This document shows, piece by piece, positions 41,997-51,838 of a stretch of 64,000 nucleotides of DNA. Origin of the DNA: Pantoea nemavictus (GTDB taxonomy: Bacteria > Pseudomonadota > Gammaproteobacteria > Enterobacterales > Enterobacteriaceae); contig NZ_JBBGZW010000001.1 of the NCBI RefSeq assembly GCF_037479095.1, forward strand, positions 682,001 through 746,000, given 5' to 3'. A program made the translations under genes and the position numbers. A model generated the notes under the pieces. It had not been told where the DNA came from. It searched no databases and saw nothing but the letters and a program-made list of their open reading frames with translations. Each line of letters begins with the position of its first letter. Within the stretch, counting starts at the first letter, position 1.

Positions 41997-42905
41997 TCAG
42001 GCTTCGTTGCTCTCCGGCTCAGCCACATCAGGCTGATTACCATCCTGCAGCGGCGCTGGCAGGTTCATCATTTTCGCCAGCAGACTTGCCAGCTTAAAGC
42101 GCATTTCCGGACGACGGATGATCATGTCGATCGCGCCTTTCTCAATCAGGAACTCACTGCGCTGGAAGCCCGGCGGCAGCTTTTCGCGCACGGTCTGCTC
42201 GATAACGCGTGGACCGGCAAAGCCAATCAGCGCTTTCGGTTCCGCCACGTTGAGATCGCCTAGCATCGCGAAGCTGGCAGAAACGCCGCCCATCGTTGGG
42301 TCGGTCAGCACGGAGATGTACGGCAAGCCGCGCTCCTGCATTTTCGCCAGTGCAGCACTGGTTTTCGCCATCTGCATCAGCGACTGCAGTGCTTCCTGCA
42401 TACGTGCACCGCCTGACGCGGAGAAGCAGATCAGTGGGCAGTTGTCTTCCAACGCCTGCTCAACGCCACGCACAAAGCGCGCACCCACTACGGAACCCAT
42501 TGAGCCGCCCATAAAGGAGAACTCAAACGCGACCGCGACAATCGGCATACCGTGCAGCGTGCCTTTCATCGCCACCAGCGCATCTTTCTCGCCAGTGTCT
42601 TTTTGCGCGGCAACCAAACGGTCTTTGTACTTCTTGGAATCGCGGAACTTCAGCAGATCCTTCGGTTCCAGCTCGCTACCCAGCTCAACCAGCGAACCTT
42701 CATCCAGCATGCTATGCAGACGCTCACGGGCGTGCATGCGCATGTGATGGTCGCACTTCGGGCAGACCTCGAGGTTACGCTCCAGCTCGGCGCGGTACAG
42801 CACCTGCCCACAGCTATCGCACTTGGTCCACACCCCTTCCGGGATGCTGGCTTTGCGCGTTGGCGTGGCAGTGCTTTTATTCAGTATGCGTTCAATCCAG
42901 CTCAT
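41997..42905 (-). CDS. accD: acetyl-CoA carboxylase carboxyltransferase beta subunit
   Basis: AccD and AccA form the carboxyltransferase that makes malonyl-CoA for fatty acid synthesis. The 302-residue product has the N-terminal zinc ribbon Cys29, Cys32, Cys48, Cys51 (CDSCGQ, CPKCDHH), which also binds nucleic acid in E. coli, and the crotonase-like fold ([38 protein letters not shown]). Its place between dedA and folC is as in E. coli. Confidence 0.98.
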   Translation of the reverse strand: MSWIERILNKSTATPTRKASIPEGVWTKCDSCGQVLYRAELERNLEVCPKCDHHMRMHARERLHSMLDEGSLVELGSELEPKDLLKFRDSKKYKDRLVAAQKDTGEKDALVAMKGTLHGMPIVAVAFEFSFMGGSMGSVVGARFVRGVEQALEDNCPLICFSASGGARMQEALQSLMQMAKTSAALAKMQERGLPYISVLTDPTMGGVSASFAMLGDLNVAEPKALIGFAGPRVIEQTVREKLPPGFQRSEFLIEKGAIDMIIRRPEMRFKLASLLAKMMNLPAPLQDGNQPDVAEPESNEA

Positions 42906-43037
42906 TGATGACCTTTCTATTTAATGCTGACCTGGTCCAGTCTTCTCATTGCTGCTGAAATCACCTTCAGCAGGCCGTAAATGTCGCTCATTAAACCACA
43001 ACCCGTTCACGCTGTGGATAAAAATCTGGTAACGAGC

Positions 43038-43691
43038 TTACTGTGACTTCTGCTGGCGGCGATGACGCCACACTTCAATTACGCCTGGCAGTATTGAAAC
43101 CACGATGATGCCGACAATCAGTAGCTTCAGGTTCTCCTGCACAATCGGCAAGTCGCCAAACAGGTAACCGGCGTAAGAGAAGAGCAGTACCCACAGCAGT
43201 GCACCCGTTACGTTATAGAGCGCGAAGTGGCGATAAGACATGTGTCCCATCCCCGCCACAAAGGGGGCAAAGGTTCGCACGATTGGTACAAAGCGCGCAA
43301 GTATAATGGTTTTGCCGCCGTGGCGATCGTAGAACGCATGGGTTTTATCGAGGTAGCTGCGACGGAAAATTTTCGAGTTCGGGTTACTGAACAGCTTCTC
43401 ACCAAACAGACGCCCAATAGTGTAGTTCACCGCATCACCGAGGATGGCGGCGATCACCAGCAGCGTTACCATCAGATGCACGTTGAGATCGTTACCCGGC
43501 AAGGCCGCCAATGCACCTGCCACGAATAGCAGCGAATCGCCGGGCAGGAATGGCGTGACCACCAAACCGGTTTCACAGAACAGAATCAGGAACAGAATGG
43601 CGTAAATCCACACGCCGTACTGCGCCACCAGCTCGGCCAAATGCACATCAATATGCAGAATAAAATCGACCAAAAAGTGGATAAACTCCAT
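43038..43691 (-). CDS. dedA: DedA family inner-membrane protein
   Basis: DedA (DedA/SNARE-associated superfamily) is an inner-membrane protein of 217 residues. Some members act as undecaprenyl-phosphate or lipid flippases; this one is not tested. It has several hydrophobic helices, the acidic motif [20 protein letters not shown] and the basic [23 protein letters not shown], both marks of the family. Confidence 0.94.
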   Translation of the reverse strand: MEFIHFLVDFILHIDVHLAELVAQYGVWIYAILFLILFCETGLVVTPFLPGDSLLFVAGALAALPGNDLNVHLMVTLLVIAAILGDAVNYTIGRLFGEKLFSNPNSKIFRRSYLDKTHAFYDRHGGKTIILARFVPIVRTFAPFVAGMGHMSYRHFALYNVTGALLWVLLFSYAGYLFGDLPIVQENLKLLIVGIIVVSILPGVIEVWRHRRQQKSQ

Positions 43692-43707
43692 ATAACGACA
43701 ACTCCCC

Positions 43708-43834
43708 GATACCCGTCATACTTTAAGCCGCAGCTTCGTTAGCTGCGGGCGCTCACCTCAATCACTTACTGGAGTAAGCGCCCGAGGATTCACCCACTTG
43801 CCGCCTTGCTGCCGCTCGAATTATTTAGGGTATA
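43708..43834. repeat. full-length ERIC (IRU) element between truA and dedA
   Basis: A 127-bp element, the canonical ERIC length. The right arm GGCAGC-type end ...CTCGAATTATTTAGGGTATA is inverted to the left arm GATACCCGTCATACTTTAAGC, and the core is TCACTTACTGGAGTAAGCGCCCGAGGATTCAC. It fills nearly the whole 159-bp gap. Confidence 0.92.
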
Positions 43835-43850
43835 CATCCTAGATTAATGG

Positions 43851-44657
43851 TTAATCCGCGAGGAACAACGGTCCCAACGCAGGCTGAGGTAATGCAAAGT
43901 GGGATGGATAATCCACCGCCACCAGATAAAGTCCCTCGGCTTTGGCCGTCGCCGCCGCCAGCTTACGATCTTTGGCTGCCAGCAAGGTCGCCATCCACTC
44001 TTCCGGCTGATTGCCCGTGCCGATTTCCATCAGGCTGCCCACAATATTGCGTACCATATGGTGCACAAACGCATTGGCTTTGATGTCGACCACCACGTAC
44101 GGTCCATGACGCGAAACGTTGAGATGCATCACGTTGCGCCACGGGGTGCGTGACTGGCACTGCACCGCACGGAACGAGGTGAAATCGTTCTCACCAATCA
44201 GCGCCTGGCCAGCGCGCTGCATCTTCTCCACATCCAGCGGGTGGTAATAATGGGTGATGCCATTACCTAAAATCGCCGGACGCAGCCGATGGTTATAAAT
44301 CACGTAGCGATAGCGACGCGCGGTAGCGCTAAAGCGCGCATGGAAATCGTCCGGCACCGCTTTCACCCAACGTACCGCGATGTCATCGGGCAGATTGGCG
44401 TTAACACCGAGCGTCCAGGCTGCATCAGCGCGCGGCGAGGTGGTTTCGAAATGCACCACCTGCCCGGTACCGTGCACACCCGCATCGGTGCGGCCGGCGC
44501 AGAACACCACTACCGGATGATCCGCCACCTTCGACAGCGCCTTTTCAAGCTTTTCCTGCACGCTGCGCACTTCATTTTGTCGCTGCCAGCCGTAGTAACG
44601 GCTGCCATCGTACTCAATACCCAACGCCAGCTTAAGCGTCTTACCTTCAGGCAACAT
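43851..44657 (-). CDS. truA: tRNA pseudouridine(38-40) synthase TruA
   Basis: TruA makes pseudouridine at positions 38-40 in the anticodon arm of many tRNAs. The 268-residue product has the catalytic aspartate in [17 protein letters not shown] (Asp58) and the blocks [14 protein letters not shown] and [17 protein letters not shown]. The start overlaps the usg stop by one base (TAATG), so translation is probably coupled. Confidence 0.97.
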   Translation of the reverse strand: MLPEGKTLKLALGIEYDGSRYYGWQRQNEVRSVQEKLEKALSKVADHPVVVFCAGRTDAGVHGTGQVVHFETTSPRADAAWTLGVNANLPDDIAVRWVKAVPDDFHARFSATARRYRYVIYNHRLRPAILGNGITHYYHPLDVEKMQRAGQALIGENDFTSFRAVQCQSRTPWRNVMHLNVSRHGPYVVVDIKANAFVHHMVRNIVGSLMEIGTGNQPEEWMATLLAAKDRKLAAATAKAEGLYLVAVDYPSHFALPQPALGPLFLAD

Positions 44658-45667
44658 TAATAGAAATACTCCTGCACCAGCTTCTCGGCCGTTTTCACCG
44701 CCATCAGTGCGCCGCCAAAGCGGATGTTGTCTGCTACAGACCAGAACTGCAGCAGCTCCGGAATGCCGTAATCATTGCGTACGCAGCCAATGCTCAGCAC
44801 GTCGCTGCCAGATGCATCGCCCACTTGCGTTGGATAATCGCTCTCTTCACTCAGGTTGATATCACCAGAGCGGCCGAGTTCATCGCGCGCTTCTTCTGCC
44901 GACAGCGGACGCAGATTCTCCACATGCACAATCTGCGCATTGCCGTAGAACACAGGTGCCTGCACGCTGCTGACCGCAATCGGCAAACCTTCGTCCTGCA
45001 GCACCTTACGCACCTGCTCAACCACGCGACGCTCACTCTCCACGCTGCCGTTGTTGTCAGCCAGCAGCGGCAGAATGTTGAACGCCAGTTGGCGACCAAA
45101 ATAGTGCTGCTCGGCAGGCACGCCGTTCAGCAAGCGCGCACTTTCACCGGCCAGACCATCAACCGCCGCTTTACCGTGGCTGGAAGCGGCAATCAGGTTG
45201 GTCACCTGCAAACGGCTCAGACCAGCCAGATCCACCAGCGGTTTAATGGAGCACAGCAGCTGGCTCACCAGGCTGTCGGCCACGGTAATGATGTTACGGT
45301 TGCGATAATCCGCCAGCACCTGTGGGTTCACATCTGGCACCACCAGCGGCACATCCGGTTCAAGCGCAAACAGATCGCTGCTATCAATCACCAGACAACC
45401 CTGGCTCGCTGCTTCTTCGGCATAGCGAGCCGAAGCTTCACGTCCGGCGGTGAAAAACGCCAGCTGCACCTGCGTCCAGTCAAACTCGGCCGCATCCTGC
45501 ACCAGCACGGTACGCCCCTCAAAACGTTTGTTCTCACCGGCACCGTTTTCACTCGCCAGTAAATACAACTCACCAACCGGGAACTGGCGTTCCGCCAGCA
45601 GTTCCAGTACAGCGTTCCCTACTGCGCCTGTTGCGCCCAGTAGCGCGATATTCCAGCCGTCAGACAT
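44657..45667 (-). CDS. usg: USG-1 protein (aspartate-semialdehyde dehydrogenase-like)
   Basis: Usg is a paralogue of Asd with unknown activity. The 336-residue product has the Rossmann N-terminus [21 protein letters not shown] and the dimerisation domain, but the Asd catalytic-cysteine motif is replaced by ADSLVSQLL, so a classic semialdehyde dehydrogenase reaction is not expected. This loss is shared with E. coli Usg and is not a defect of this copy. It is co-directional with pdxB and truA. Confidence 0.93.
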   Translation of the reverse strand: MSDGWNIALLGATGAVGNAVLELLAERQFPVGELYLLASENGAGENKRFEGRTVLVQDAAEFDWTQVQLAFFTAGREASARYAEEAASQGCLVIDSSDLFALEPDVPLVVPDVNPQVLADYRNRNIITVADSLVSQLLCSIKPLVDLAGLSRLQVTNLIAASSHGKAAVDGLAGESARLLNGVPAEQHYFGRQLAFNILPLLADNNGSVESERRVVEQVRKVLQDEGLPIAVSSVQAPVFYGNAQIVHVENLRPLSAEEARDELGRSGDINLSEESDYPTQVGDASGSDVLSIGCVRNDYGIPELLQFWSVADNIRFGGALMAVKTAEKLVQEYFY

Positions 45668-45702
45668 GTTGGTTTACTCCAGACAATGACACAAAAACAG
45701 AA

Positions 45703-45720
45703 GGCGATGAAAACATCGCC
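45703..45720 (-). terminator. terminator-like hairpin after pdxB
   Basis: A 7-bp stem GGCGATG/CATCGCC with an AAAA/TTTT loop is followed on the minus strand by TTCTGTTTTTG. It lies in the 102-bp gap between pdxB and usg and could lower read-through. Confidence 0.6.
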
Positions 45721-45769
45721 CGAGATTTAGGAATTATCCCCCGCATTTTTGCAGGTGATTGAAATATCT

Positions 45770-46894
45770 TTACAAACTGGCGCGAAAGCCCAGTTGATTG
45801 AGCATCGCCGCCGTTTCGGCATCATCGCAATTCACCTGCAGCGATGACCACTCGCGACGCTCTTCATACTGCTTGCGCAGGCGATCAAACTCGCCCGGCT
45901 TTGCTGCCACTTTGCGCAGTGGCGCATCGTCGCGGCGCACATCATACACCAGATGCACTAAGCGTTTTAGCGTTGGCTGATCGAGCTTACCGCGCAGGGT
46001 AATCGCGCCAAATTCGGGCGCAGGCAGCAGACTCTCAAGTGCAACTTGCTGCGGCTGACCGATAAAGTCGCACCAGGCTTCAAACACCTGCGTGGTACCG
46101 CGCGCTTTACCTTCCAGCGTGTAACCGGCGATATGTGCAGTGGCGATATCGACTTTATCCAGCAGGTCGAGCGACAAGTCCGGCTCCGGCTCCCACACAT
46201 CCAGCACCACGCTAAGATCGTGACGCATCTTCAGCACTTCAAGCAGCGCGGCGTTGTCTACCACCGGACCGCGACAGGCGTTGATTAAAATAGTGTTGGG
46301 TTTAAGCGCCATCAGCAGTGCCGCATCGGCCAGATGCCAGCTCTTATACGGGCCATCTTTAAACAGTGGCGTGTGGAAGGTCAGGATATCGGCCTGCGCC
46401 ACCAGCTCATCGAGAGAATGGAAGGTTTCCTCATCGCCGCGATCGGCGCGCGGAGGATCGCATAGCAAGGTTTTCACACCCCACGCCGCAAGACGCTTTT
46501 GCAGACGACCACCCACATTACCCACGCCAACAATACCCACCGTGCGATCGCGCAGTTCAAAGCCATCGCGCTCCGCCAGCAGCAGCAGCGAGGAGAAAAC
46601 ATATTCCACCACTGCAATGGCGTTACAACCTGGCGCAGCAGAGAAGGTGATACCTGCCGCCGCCAGCGACGCCTCATCAATATGATCGGTTCCCGCGGTC
46701 GCGGTGCCGACAAACTTCACCGGCGTGCCAGCCAGCAGCGCCGCGTTCACTTTGGTAACCGAACGGACCATCAATCCGCTGGCATCCTGCAGCTCCGCTT
46801 CCGGCAACGGACGTCCCGGCACCGCTAACACATCGCCGGTGCGGCTGAACAGTTCACGGGCATAAGGCATATTTTCATCGACGAGAATTTTCAC
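45770..46894 (-). CDS. pdxB: erythronate-4-phosphate dehydrogenase
   Basis: PdxB oxidises 4-phosphoerythronate in the DXP-dependent pyridoxal phosphate pathway. The 374-residue D-2-hydroxyacid dehydrogenase has the NAD motif [14 protein letters not shown] near residue 118, the catalytic Arg, Glu and His regions ([35 protein letters not shown]) and the C-terminal PdxB dimerisation domain. The start is a GTG at 46894. In E. coli flk is next upstream; here an AraC/EamA pair lies between. Confidence 0.96.
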   Translation of the reverse strand: MKILVDENMPYARELFSRTGDVLAVPGRPLPEAELQDASGLMVRSVTKVNAALLAGTPVKFVGTATAGTDHIDEASLAAAGITFSAAPGCNAIAVVEYVFSSLLLLAERDGFELRDRTVGIVGVGNVGGRLQKRLAAWGVKTLLCDPPRADRGDEETFHSLDELVAQADILTFHTPLFKDGPYKSWHLADAALLMALKPNTILINACRGPVVDNAALLEVLKMRHDLSVVLDVWEPEPDLSLDLLDKVDIATAHIAGYTLEGKARGTTQVFEAWCDFIGQPQQVALESLLPAPEFGAITLRGKLDQPTLKRLVHLVYDVRRDDAPLRKVAAKPGEFDRLRKQYEERREWSSLQVNCDDAETAAMLNQLGFRASL

Positions 46895-46951
46895 TGCGGC
46901 GGTCCAGTCTGGTTGAAATCAACGGGGCATATTTTGGCATAAAGCCGGGGA

Positions 46952-47731
46952 TTAACCTAACCGACTGCGATAGCGATCGGGCGTGGTTCCGGCCTGCTGC
47001 TGGAACATCACAATCAGCGCCGAAGCCGAGCTGTAACCCAGCTCATGGGCGATGCCCTGCACGCTGCAGCCCTGCTCAAGCAGCGCAATCGCGCGCAGAA
47101 AGCGTAAACGCTGCCGCCACTCGCTGAACGACATATTCAGCTGCTGCTGACAGCGTCGCGCTAGCGTACGCTCGGTGGTAAACACGCGCTTCGCCCATTG
47201 TGCCAGCGTGGTGTTATCGCCGGGATGGGCTTCCAGCGCCCGTAAAATTGGCGCAAGAAATTTGTCATCCGTCATCGGTAAATAGCTGTTATGCACCGGC
47301 GCCTGCCGCAGGCGATCAATCAACACCTCGCACAAACGCCAGTCGGCCTGCGTTTGCGGCTGCGCCAATTCACGATGGGCAAAATCATTCATGATGGCGT
47401 GCGCGATGGCATCGACATGCAACAAGCAGGCTTTTTCCGGCAGGCCTGCGCAGAGATCGGCGGCAAGATTGAAGGTGCGAAAACGCGCATCGTTGTGGTT
47501 ATAGCTGCTGTGGCGATGACCGGCCGGGATCCAGATCGGGATATCTGCGGGCGTCAGCAGACGCTCTCCCTCCACTTCCATCTCCAGCACATGGCTAGTG
47601 ACGAAAATTACCTGCCCCCAATCGTGCGCGTGGGCCAGGTATTCGGTCTTCGCGTTGACTTCGTCGTAACGCATAAAGTAGCGCAGTAAAGGCGCATCAA
47701 TCGGCGGCTGGTATTCAACTTGAAGATTCAT
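46952..47731 (-). CDS. AraC-family transcriptional regulator (NimR-like)
   Basis: This is a 259-residue regulator with an N-terminal cupin-type domain (about residues 25-95, YLAHAHDWGQVIF, IPIWIPAGHRHSSY) and a C-terminal AraC double helix-turn-helix (about 160-258, LAQWAKRVFTTERTLARRCQQQL and GCSVQGIAHELGYSSASALIVMFQQQAGTTPDRYR). The architecture resembles NimR/YeaM-type regulators, which control a divergent exporter gene. Here too it is divergent, 94 bp from an EamA transporter gene. The ligand is unknown. Confidence 0.88.
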   Translation of the reverse strand: MNLQVEYQPPIDAPLLRYFMRYDEVNAKTEYLAHAHDWGQVIFVTSHVLEMEVEGERLLTPADIPIWIPAGHRHSSYNHNDARFRTFNLAADLCAGLPEKACLLHVDAIAHAIMNDFAHRELAQPQTQADWRLCEVLIDRLRQAPVHNSYLPMTDDKFLAPILRALEAHPGDNTTLAQWAKRVFTTERTLARRCQQQLNMSFSEWRQRLRFLRAIALLEQGCSVQGIAHELGYSSASALIVMFQQQAGTTPDRYRSRLG

Positions 47732-47733
47732 TC

Positions 47734-47760
47734 TGTCCGGTCACTAACGAATATTGTCCG
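47734..47760. promoter_or_regulatory. direct repeat TGTCCG in the AraC-EamA gap
   Basis: TGTCCG occurs at 47734-47739 and 47755-47760, exactly 21 bp apart (two helical turns), right upstream of the AraC-type gene start. Tandem half-sites with this spacing are common for AraC-family proteins. Candidate operator only. Confidence 0.4.
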
Positions 47761-47825
47761 ATTTTAACTATCTACTTTAAACCGGTCAAACGTAAACTAT
47801 TCGCGATTATTTGAGGAGCTGTATC

Positions 47826-48731
47826 ATGAATTTACTGTTTCCGCTGATCGCGGTGCTGATCTGGTCGATCAACACTATCGTCAGCAAACTCTCGGCAGGA
47901 AGTATTGATCCTGCGGCGATCTCCTTCTATCGCTGGTTATTGGCGCTGGTGGTGCTGGCACCGTTTTGCCTGCCGGGCGTATGGCGCCATCGTCAGACAA
48001 TTAAAGCCAACGGCTGGCGCTTGCTGATCCTCGGGCTGCTCGGCATGGTGCTGTATCAAAGTCTCGCCTATTACGCGGCGCACAGTGTTTCGGCGGTGAT
48101 GATGGGAATTCTCGGCGCGACCATTCCGCTGTTGACCATTCTGCTTAGCCTGGTGGTGCTGCGCCTCGCGCCAACCCGCGGTATTTTGATTGGCGGCCTG
48201 CTGTCGTTCGCCGGTTTAGTGTGGCTGGTGAGCGAAGGCAATCCGGCGCAGCTGCTCAATCAGCGTCTCGGCAATGGCGAACTGATGATGCTGGCGGCAT
48301 CAACCTCCTACGCCTTGTACGGCGTGCTGACCAAGCGCTGGGCCATTCCGCTGCCGACCTGGCAAAGCCTGTACGTGCAGATTTTCTTCGGCGTGCTGCT
48401 GCTGCTGCCCGGTTTCCTGCGCGCGCCGGACGTGACGCTTAATATGCATAATGTGCCGCTGGTGCTGTATGCCGGACTGTTTGCGTCGATTATTGCGCCG
48501 TTCCTGTGGATTCTGGGCGTGCAACGTCTGGGTGCCAGCACCACCAGCATTTTTATGAATTTCGTTCCGGCGTTTACGGCGATTATTGCGGTGATGTTCC
48601 TGCATGAGCAACTGCATGCCTATCACTGGATTGGTGGTGGCATGACGTTAGTGGGCGTAATTCTGGCGCAACGTCTGAAAACCCCGTTACGCAAGCCGCG
48701 CAACGCCACCCTTCCCGACCCCGCCGCCTGA
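47826..48731 (+). CDS. EamA/DMT family transporter
   Basis: This is a 301-residue inner-membrane protein with about ten helices in two EamA halves (about residues 3-140 and 150-290), typical of drug/metabolite exporters such as amino-acid effluxers. The start at 47826 (MNLLFPLIAVLIWSINTIVSKL) lies 10 bp behind GAGGAG; a TTG in frame five codons earlier is less likely. It is divergent from an AraC regulator, which probably controls it. The substrate cannot be told from sequence. Confidence 0.85.
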   Translation: MNLLFPLIAVLIWSINTIVSKLSAGSIDPAAISFYRWLLALVVLAPFCLPGVWRHRQTIKANGWRLLILGLLGMVLYQSLAYYAAHSVSAVMMGILGATIPLLTILLSLVVLRLAPTRGILIGGLLSFAGLVWLVSEGNPAQLLNQRLGNGELMMLAASTSYALYGVLTKRWAIPLPTWQSLYVQIFFGVLLLLPGFLRAPDVTLNMHNVPLVLYAGLFASIIAPFLWILGVQRLGASTTSIFMNFVPAFTAIIAVMFLHEQLHAYHWIGGGMTLVGVILAQRLKTPLRKPRNATLPDPAA

Positions 48732-48843
48732 TTTTATTATCCGGAAAGGCCGCAGCCCCCGTGGATTTCCTGGGGGCTTTTGCTATCATGTGGCCTCTTT
48801 TTTCCGGCGCACCCGGATCTGACCCGTTTTCAAGGATTCCGCC

Positions 48844-49875
48844 ATGCAACCTCTCAGCGGTCCCGGTGTGCCCGCGGGCGATCGTTCCCCTTTATCTCAA
48901 GCAACTGGCCCGACACGTCCGGGTGGTCCAGCCGGTGAACAGCCCTTGTCTCCTGCCCAGCGCACCACGCTGGAGCGCCTGATTGTGCGCATCATGTCGC
49001 TGAGCACGCTTAAAGCGCCAGAGTTGTGGGCCGGTGTCCGCCACGAAGTCGGCGTAAAGAGTGAAGCCGAGCTGCAATCACGCCACTTCCCGGCGGCGGA
49101 ACAGCATCTCAATGGTCGCTTAACCCAGGTGCAAAATAGCCTCGCCACGCGCCAGTTATTGCAGCAGCTGCTGGAAAAACTGCCGCAGGGCAACAATCGC
49201 CAGGCGGTAAGCGACTTTATTCGTCAGCAGTTTAACCAAACGGTATTGAGTGCGCTGTCGCAGGATCAGCTGCGTCAGGTGCTGACCATGCTGCAAAATG
49301 GCCAGATGGCGATTCCGCAGCCGCAGCAGACGCGCATTTCTGACCGCAGCCTGCTTCCGGCAGAGCAGCAATCGCTGAATCAGCAGGTGACGCGCCTTGC
49401 GGCTACCACCGGCGAATCGCCGGTGAAGCTGCTGGCCGATACGCTGAAGCTGGTGAATCTGAAAAGTGGCGATCCAATCCCTTCACGCCACTTCCCGCTG
49501 CTCACTCAGTATTTACAGGTACGTCAAACGCTGGCGCAGCATAGCGCGCCGACCTTGCAGATGCTGGAAACCTCATTGAAGCAGCCGCTCACCCATGATG
49601 AACAGCGACTGCTGGAGGATTACAGCCAGCAGCGTTTCCAGGCGCTGCCGAATACCGTGTTAACGCCGGCGCAGACGCAGGATTTGCTGAATCTGCTGTT
49701 TAGCCGCCGCGCTGAAAAACTGCATGAACAGCCGCTGGCGGATAATGAAATTCGCCCGCAGCCCATTTGGTCGCCGTTTATTCAGATGCTGCCGCAGCCG
49801 CTGGCTCAGCGCCCCGCCCTCACGTTGATTGTTGCGATTTTCGTGTTCATCTTCCTGTTGTGGCTGTTTATCTAG
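48844..49875 (+). CDS. flk: flagella biosynthesis regulator Flk
   Basis: Flk is a membrane-anchored protein that monitors flagellar ring and hook assembly and prevents premature FlgM secretion in Salmonella. The 343-residue product has a Pro/Gln-rich cytoplasmic region and a single C-terminal membrane anchor (LTLIVAIFVFIFLLWLFI). It carries the conserved blocks PLSPAQRTTLERLIV, SRHFPAAEQHL, LPAEQQSLNQQVTRLAATTGE and PTLQMLETSLKQPL. The stop shares a CTAG with the stop of the opposite rhodanese gene. Confidence 0.92.
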   Translation: MQPLSGPGVPAGDRSPLSQATGPTRPGGPAGEQPLSPAQRTTLERLIVRIMSLSTLKAPELWAGVRHEVGVKSEAELQSRHFPAAEQHLNGRLTQVQNSLATRQLLQQLLEKLPQGNNRQAVSDFIRQQFNQTVLSALSQDQLRQVLTMLQNGQMAIPQPQQTRISDRSLLPAEQQSLNQQVTRLAATTGESPVKLLADTLKLVNLKSGDPIPSRHFPLLTQYLQVRQTLAQHSAPTLQMLETSLKQPLTHDEQRLLEDYSQQRFQALPNTVLTPAQTQDLLNLLFSRRAEKLHEQPLADNEIRPQPIWSPFIQMLPQPLAQRPALTLIVAIFVFIFLLWLFI

Positions 49876-50315
49876 CAGCCGCAGTTGGCAGCGGGCGTGG
49901 CGTGCGGCCATTCGCCCGCTGCCGCACCCCACGCCAGCGGATGACCATCGCGCTTCCAGAAATCCAGCCCACCAATTAACTCTTTTACCTGAAAACCCAG
50001 CGAAGCCAGCTTGAGTGCGGCTTTGGTTGAGCCGTTACAGCCGATGCCGTCGCAATAGGTGACATACACTTTGCTGCGATCGAGATGCGCCGTGGATTGC
50101 GCATTCATAGTGCGATGCGGAAACGATATCGCGCCACAAAGGTGTCCCGCCTGATAAACCTCGCTGGAGCGCGCGTCGATCACCACAATCGCTGTGATAC
50201 CCTGCGCCAGATCTTCCGCCAAATCCCACGCATCGGTGTAGTACGCCAGTTTATGTTGCAAATAGGCCACGCTTTCATTCGCGCTGGCTGGAGCAACGTT
50301 CAATACCGCTGACAT
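49872..50315 (-). CDS. single-domain rhodanese-like protein
   Basis: This is a 147-residue rhodanese-domain protein (about residues 25-130: IVVIDARSSEVYQAGHLCGAISFPH, then YVTYCDGIGCNGSTKAALKLASLGF). The cysteine in YCDGIGCNGS lies at the active-site loop, so sulfur transfer is possible. There is no signal peptide, so it should be cytoplasmic; the tail ends in NCGC. It is divergent from a MocR regulator, 86 bp apart. It has no E. coli counterpart at this locus and its role is unknown. Confidence 0.85.
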   Translation of the reverse strand: MSAVLNVAPASANESVAYLQHKLAYYTDAWDLAEDLAQGITAIVVIDARSSEVYQAGHLCGAISFPHRTMNAQSTAHLDRSKVYVTYCDGIGCNGSTKAALKLASLGFQVKELIGGLDFWKRDGHPLAWGAAAGEWPHATPAANCGC

Positions 50316-50352
50316 CGCATTCTCCTGTTGTGATTTTCCCTCAGTTTACGGC

Positions 50353-50380
50353 AAAGTGGTCTGCATCCTGATACCACTTT
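50353..50380. promoter_or_regulatory. inverted repeat between rhodanese and MocR genes
   Basis: AAAGTGGT and ACCACTTT form 8-bp arms, centre to centre 20 bp, extended as AAAGTGGTCTG/AAAGTGGTATC. The repeat is in the middle of the 86-bp divergent gap and is the best operator candidate for the MocR regulator. Confidence 0.5.
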
Positions 50381-50401
50381 TAGCGATGCGATAAGACCGC
50401 G

Positions 50402-51838
50402 ATGAACACGTCATTTTTGGCCCTGTTTAGCCATCAGCCACAAGGTGGTTTACGTCAGCGCTTGTGCAATACCTTGCGCCAGGCGATTGCCAGCGGACAT
50501 CTGCGACACGCGCAGAGACTGCCTTCCAGCCGCCAGCTGGCCCAAGATTTATCGCTGTCGCGCGTGACGGTGGAAGCCGCTTACGCGCAGCTGGAAAGCG
50601 AAGGCTATCTGCAGCGCCACGGCGGGCGCGGCACGTTTGTCTCCATTAAGATGGTGCCGCCCGCAGTGAAAGCACCTATCGACCGCTCACCGCACTTTTC
50701 CCAGCGCGGCCAGCAGGTGCTGGCAACCGGTGGCTGTCAGGATCCGCCCTTTCCACATGCGTTTGCCGCGGGTTCGCCAGAGTTACGCGCCTTCCCGCAC
50801 GCGCAGTGGCGTCGCATCAGCAATCAGGTGCAGCGTTCGCTGGGCAGCAAAGTGATGGGCTACGGCGATCCGCTCGGGCTGCCATCGCTGCGGCGGGCGG
50901 TGGCCGACTATCTGGCACTTTCACGCGGCGTACGCTGCTCGGCAGAACAGGTGATGATGCTCACCAGTTCACAGCAGGCGCTGCAGTTACTGGCGCTGAT
51001 GTTCCTCGATGCAGGCGATGAAGTGTGGCTGGAGGAGCCGGGTTATCCCGGCGCACGCAACGCGTTTCTCGCCGCCGGGGCGAACTGTCGCGCTATGCCG
51101 CTGGATGCAGAAGGTGCCGTTCCCCTCAACGGCAGCGCGAAGTTGGTGTATCTGACGCCCGCGCACCACTATCCAACCGGCACGCCAATGAGCCTGGCGC
51201 GCCGGTTACAGTGGCTGGCGTGGGCGCAGCAGCATGATAGCTGGTTGATTGAGGATGATTACGACAGCGAATTTCACTATGAGGATCGCCCAGCCCCGGC
51301 GTTGCAAGGATTAGAAGCGGATGGTCGGGTGATTTGCCTCGGCACCTTTTCCAAAACGCTGTTCCCCTCGCTGCGGCTGGCATGGATGGTCGTGCCACCG
51401 CAGTTGGTTGAGGCGCTGGGCCGCGCGCGCAGCGTGATGGATGGCCACAGCGCACTGCTGCCACAGGCGATCACCGCAGAGTTTCTGCAACAAGGCCATT
51501 TTGCCAGCCATCTGCGCCTGATGCGTCAGCTGTATCGCAGTCGACGAGACTGCTTGCTCGAACAAATCGAAACGCGTCTGCAACCCTGGCTACAACCACT
51601 ACCGGCGGCGGGAGGCTTACAGTTGACGGTGCAGCTAATCCAGGGTGATGAAGCGCACTTAACCGCACGGGCTAAAGAGACGGGATTGTTGCTGCCGCGC
51701 CTGTCACCGCTTTATGCCAATGATGCAAGGCAATCAGGTTGGTTGCTGGGGTTTGCGGCGCTGACGCCCGGAGAAATTGTCAGCGCCTGCGATAAATTGG
51801 TTACGCTGTTGTCGCTCCACGCGCAAACGTCCAGGTAA
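50402..51838 (+). CDS. MocR/GabR-type GntR regulator with aminotransferase domain
   Basis: This 478-residue PLP-dependent regulator has a GntR winged helix at about residues 14-82 ([56 protein letters not shown]). An aminotransferase-like domain follows, with the cofactor lysine segment [17 protein letters not shown] and [15 protein letters not shown]. Such proteins often control PLP, amino-acid or amine genes. It is divergent from the rhodanese gene and its 3' end overlaps the opposite MFS gene by 38 bp. Its effector and targets are unknown. Confidence 0.88.
   Translation: MNTSFLALFSHQPQGGLRQRLCNTLRQAIASGHLRHAQRLPSSRQLAQDLSLSRVTVEAAYAQLESEGYLQRHGGRGTFVSIKMVPPAVKAPIDRSPHFSQRGQQVLATGGCQDPPFPHAFAAGSPELRAFPHAQWRRISNQVQRSLGSKVMGYGDPLGLPSLRRAVADYLALSRGVRCSAEQVMMLTSSQQALQLLALMFLDAGDEVWLEEPGYPGARNAFLAAGANCRAMPLDAEGAVPLNGSAKLVYLTPAHHYPTGTPMSLARRLQWLAWAQQHDSWLIEDDYDSEFHYEDRPAPALQGLEADGRVICLGTFSKTLFPSLRLAWMVVPPQLVEALGRARSVMDGHSALLPQAITAEFLQQGHFASHLRLMRQLYRSRRDCLLEQIETRLQPWLQPLPAAGGLQLTVQLIQGDEAHLTARAKETGLLLPRLSPLYANDARQSGWLLGFAALTPGEIVSACDKLVTLLSLHAQTSR

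Noticed and set aside
44657..45667. Loss of the Asd catalytic cysteine in usg as a sign of decay
   Set aside because: E. coli Usg has the same change, so it is normal for the family.
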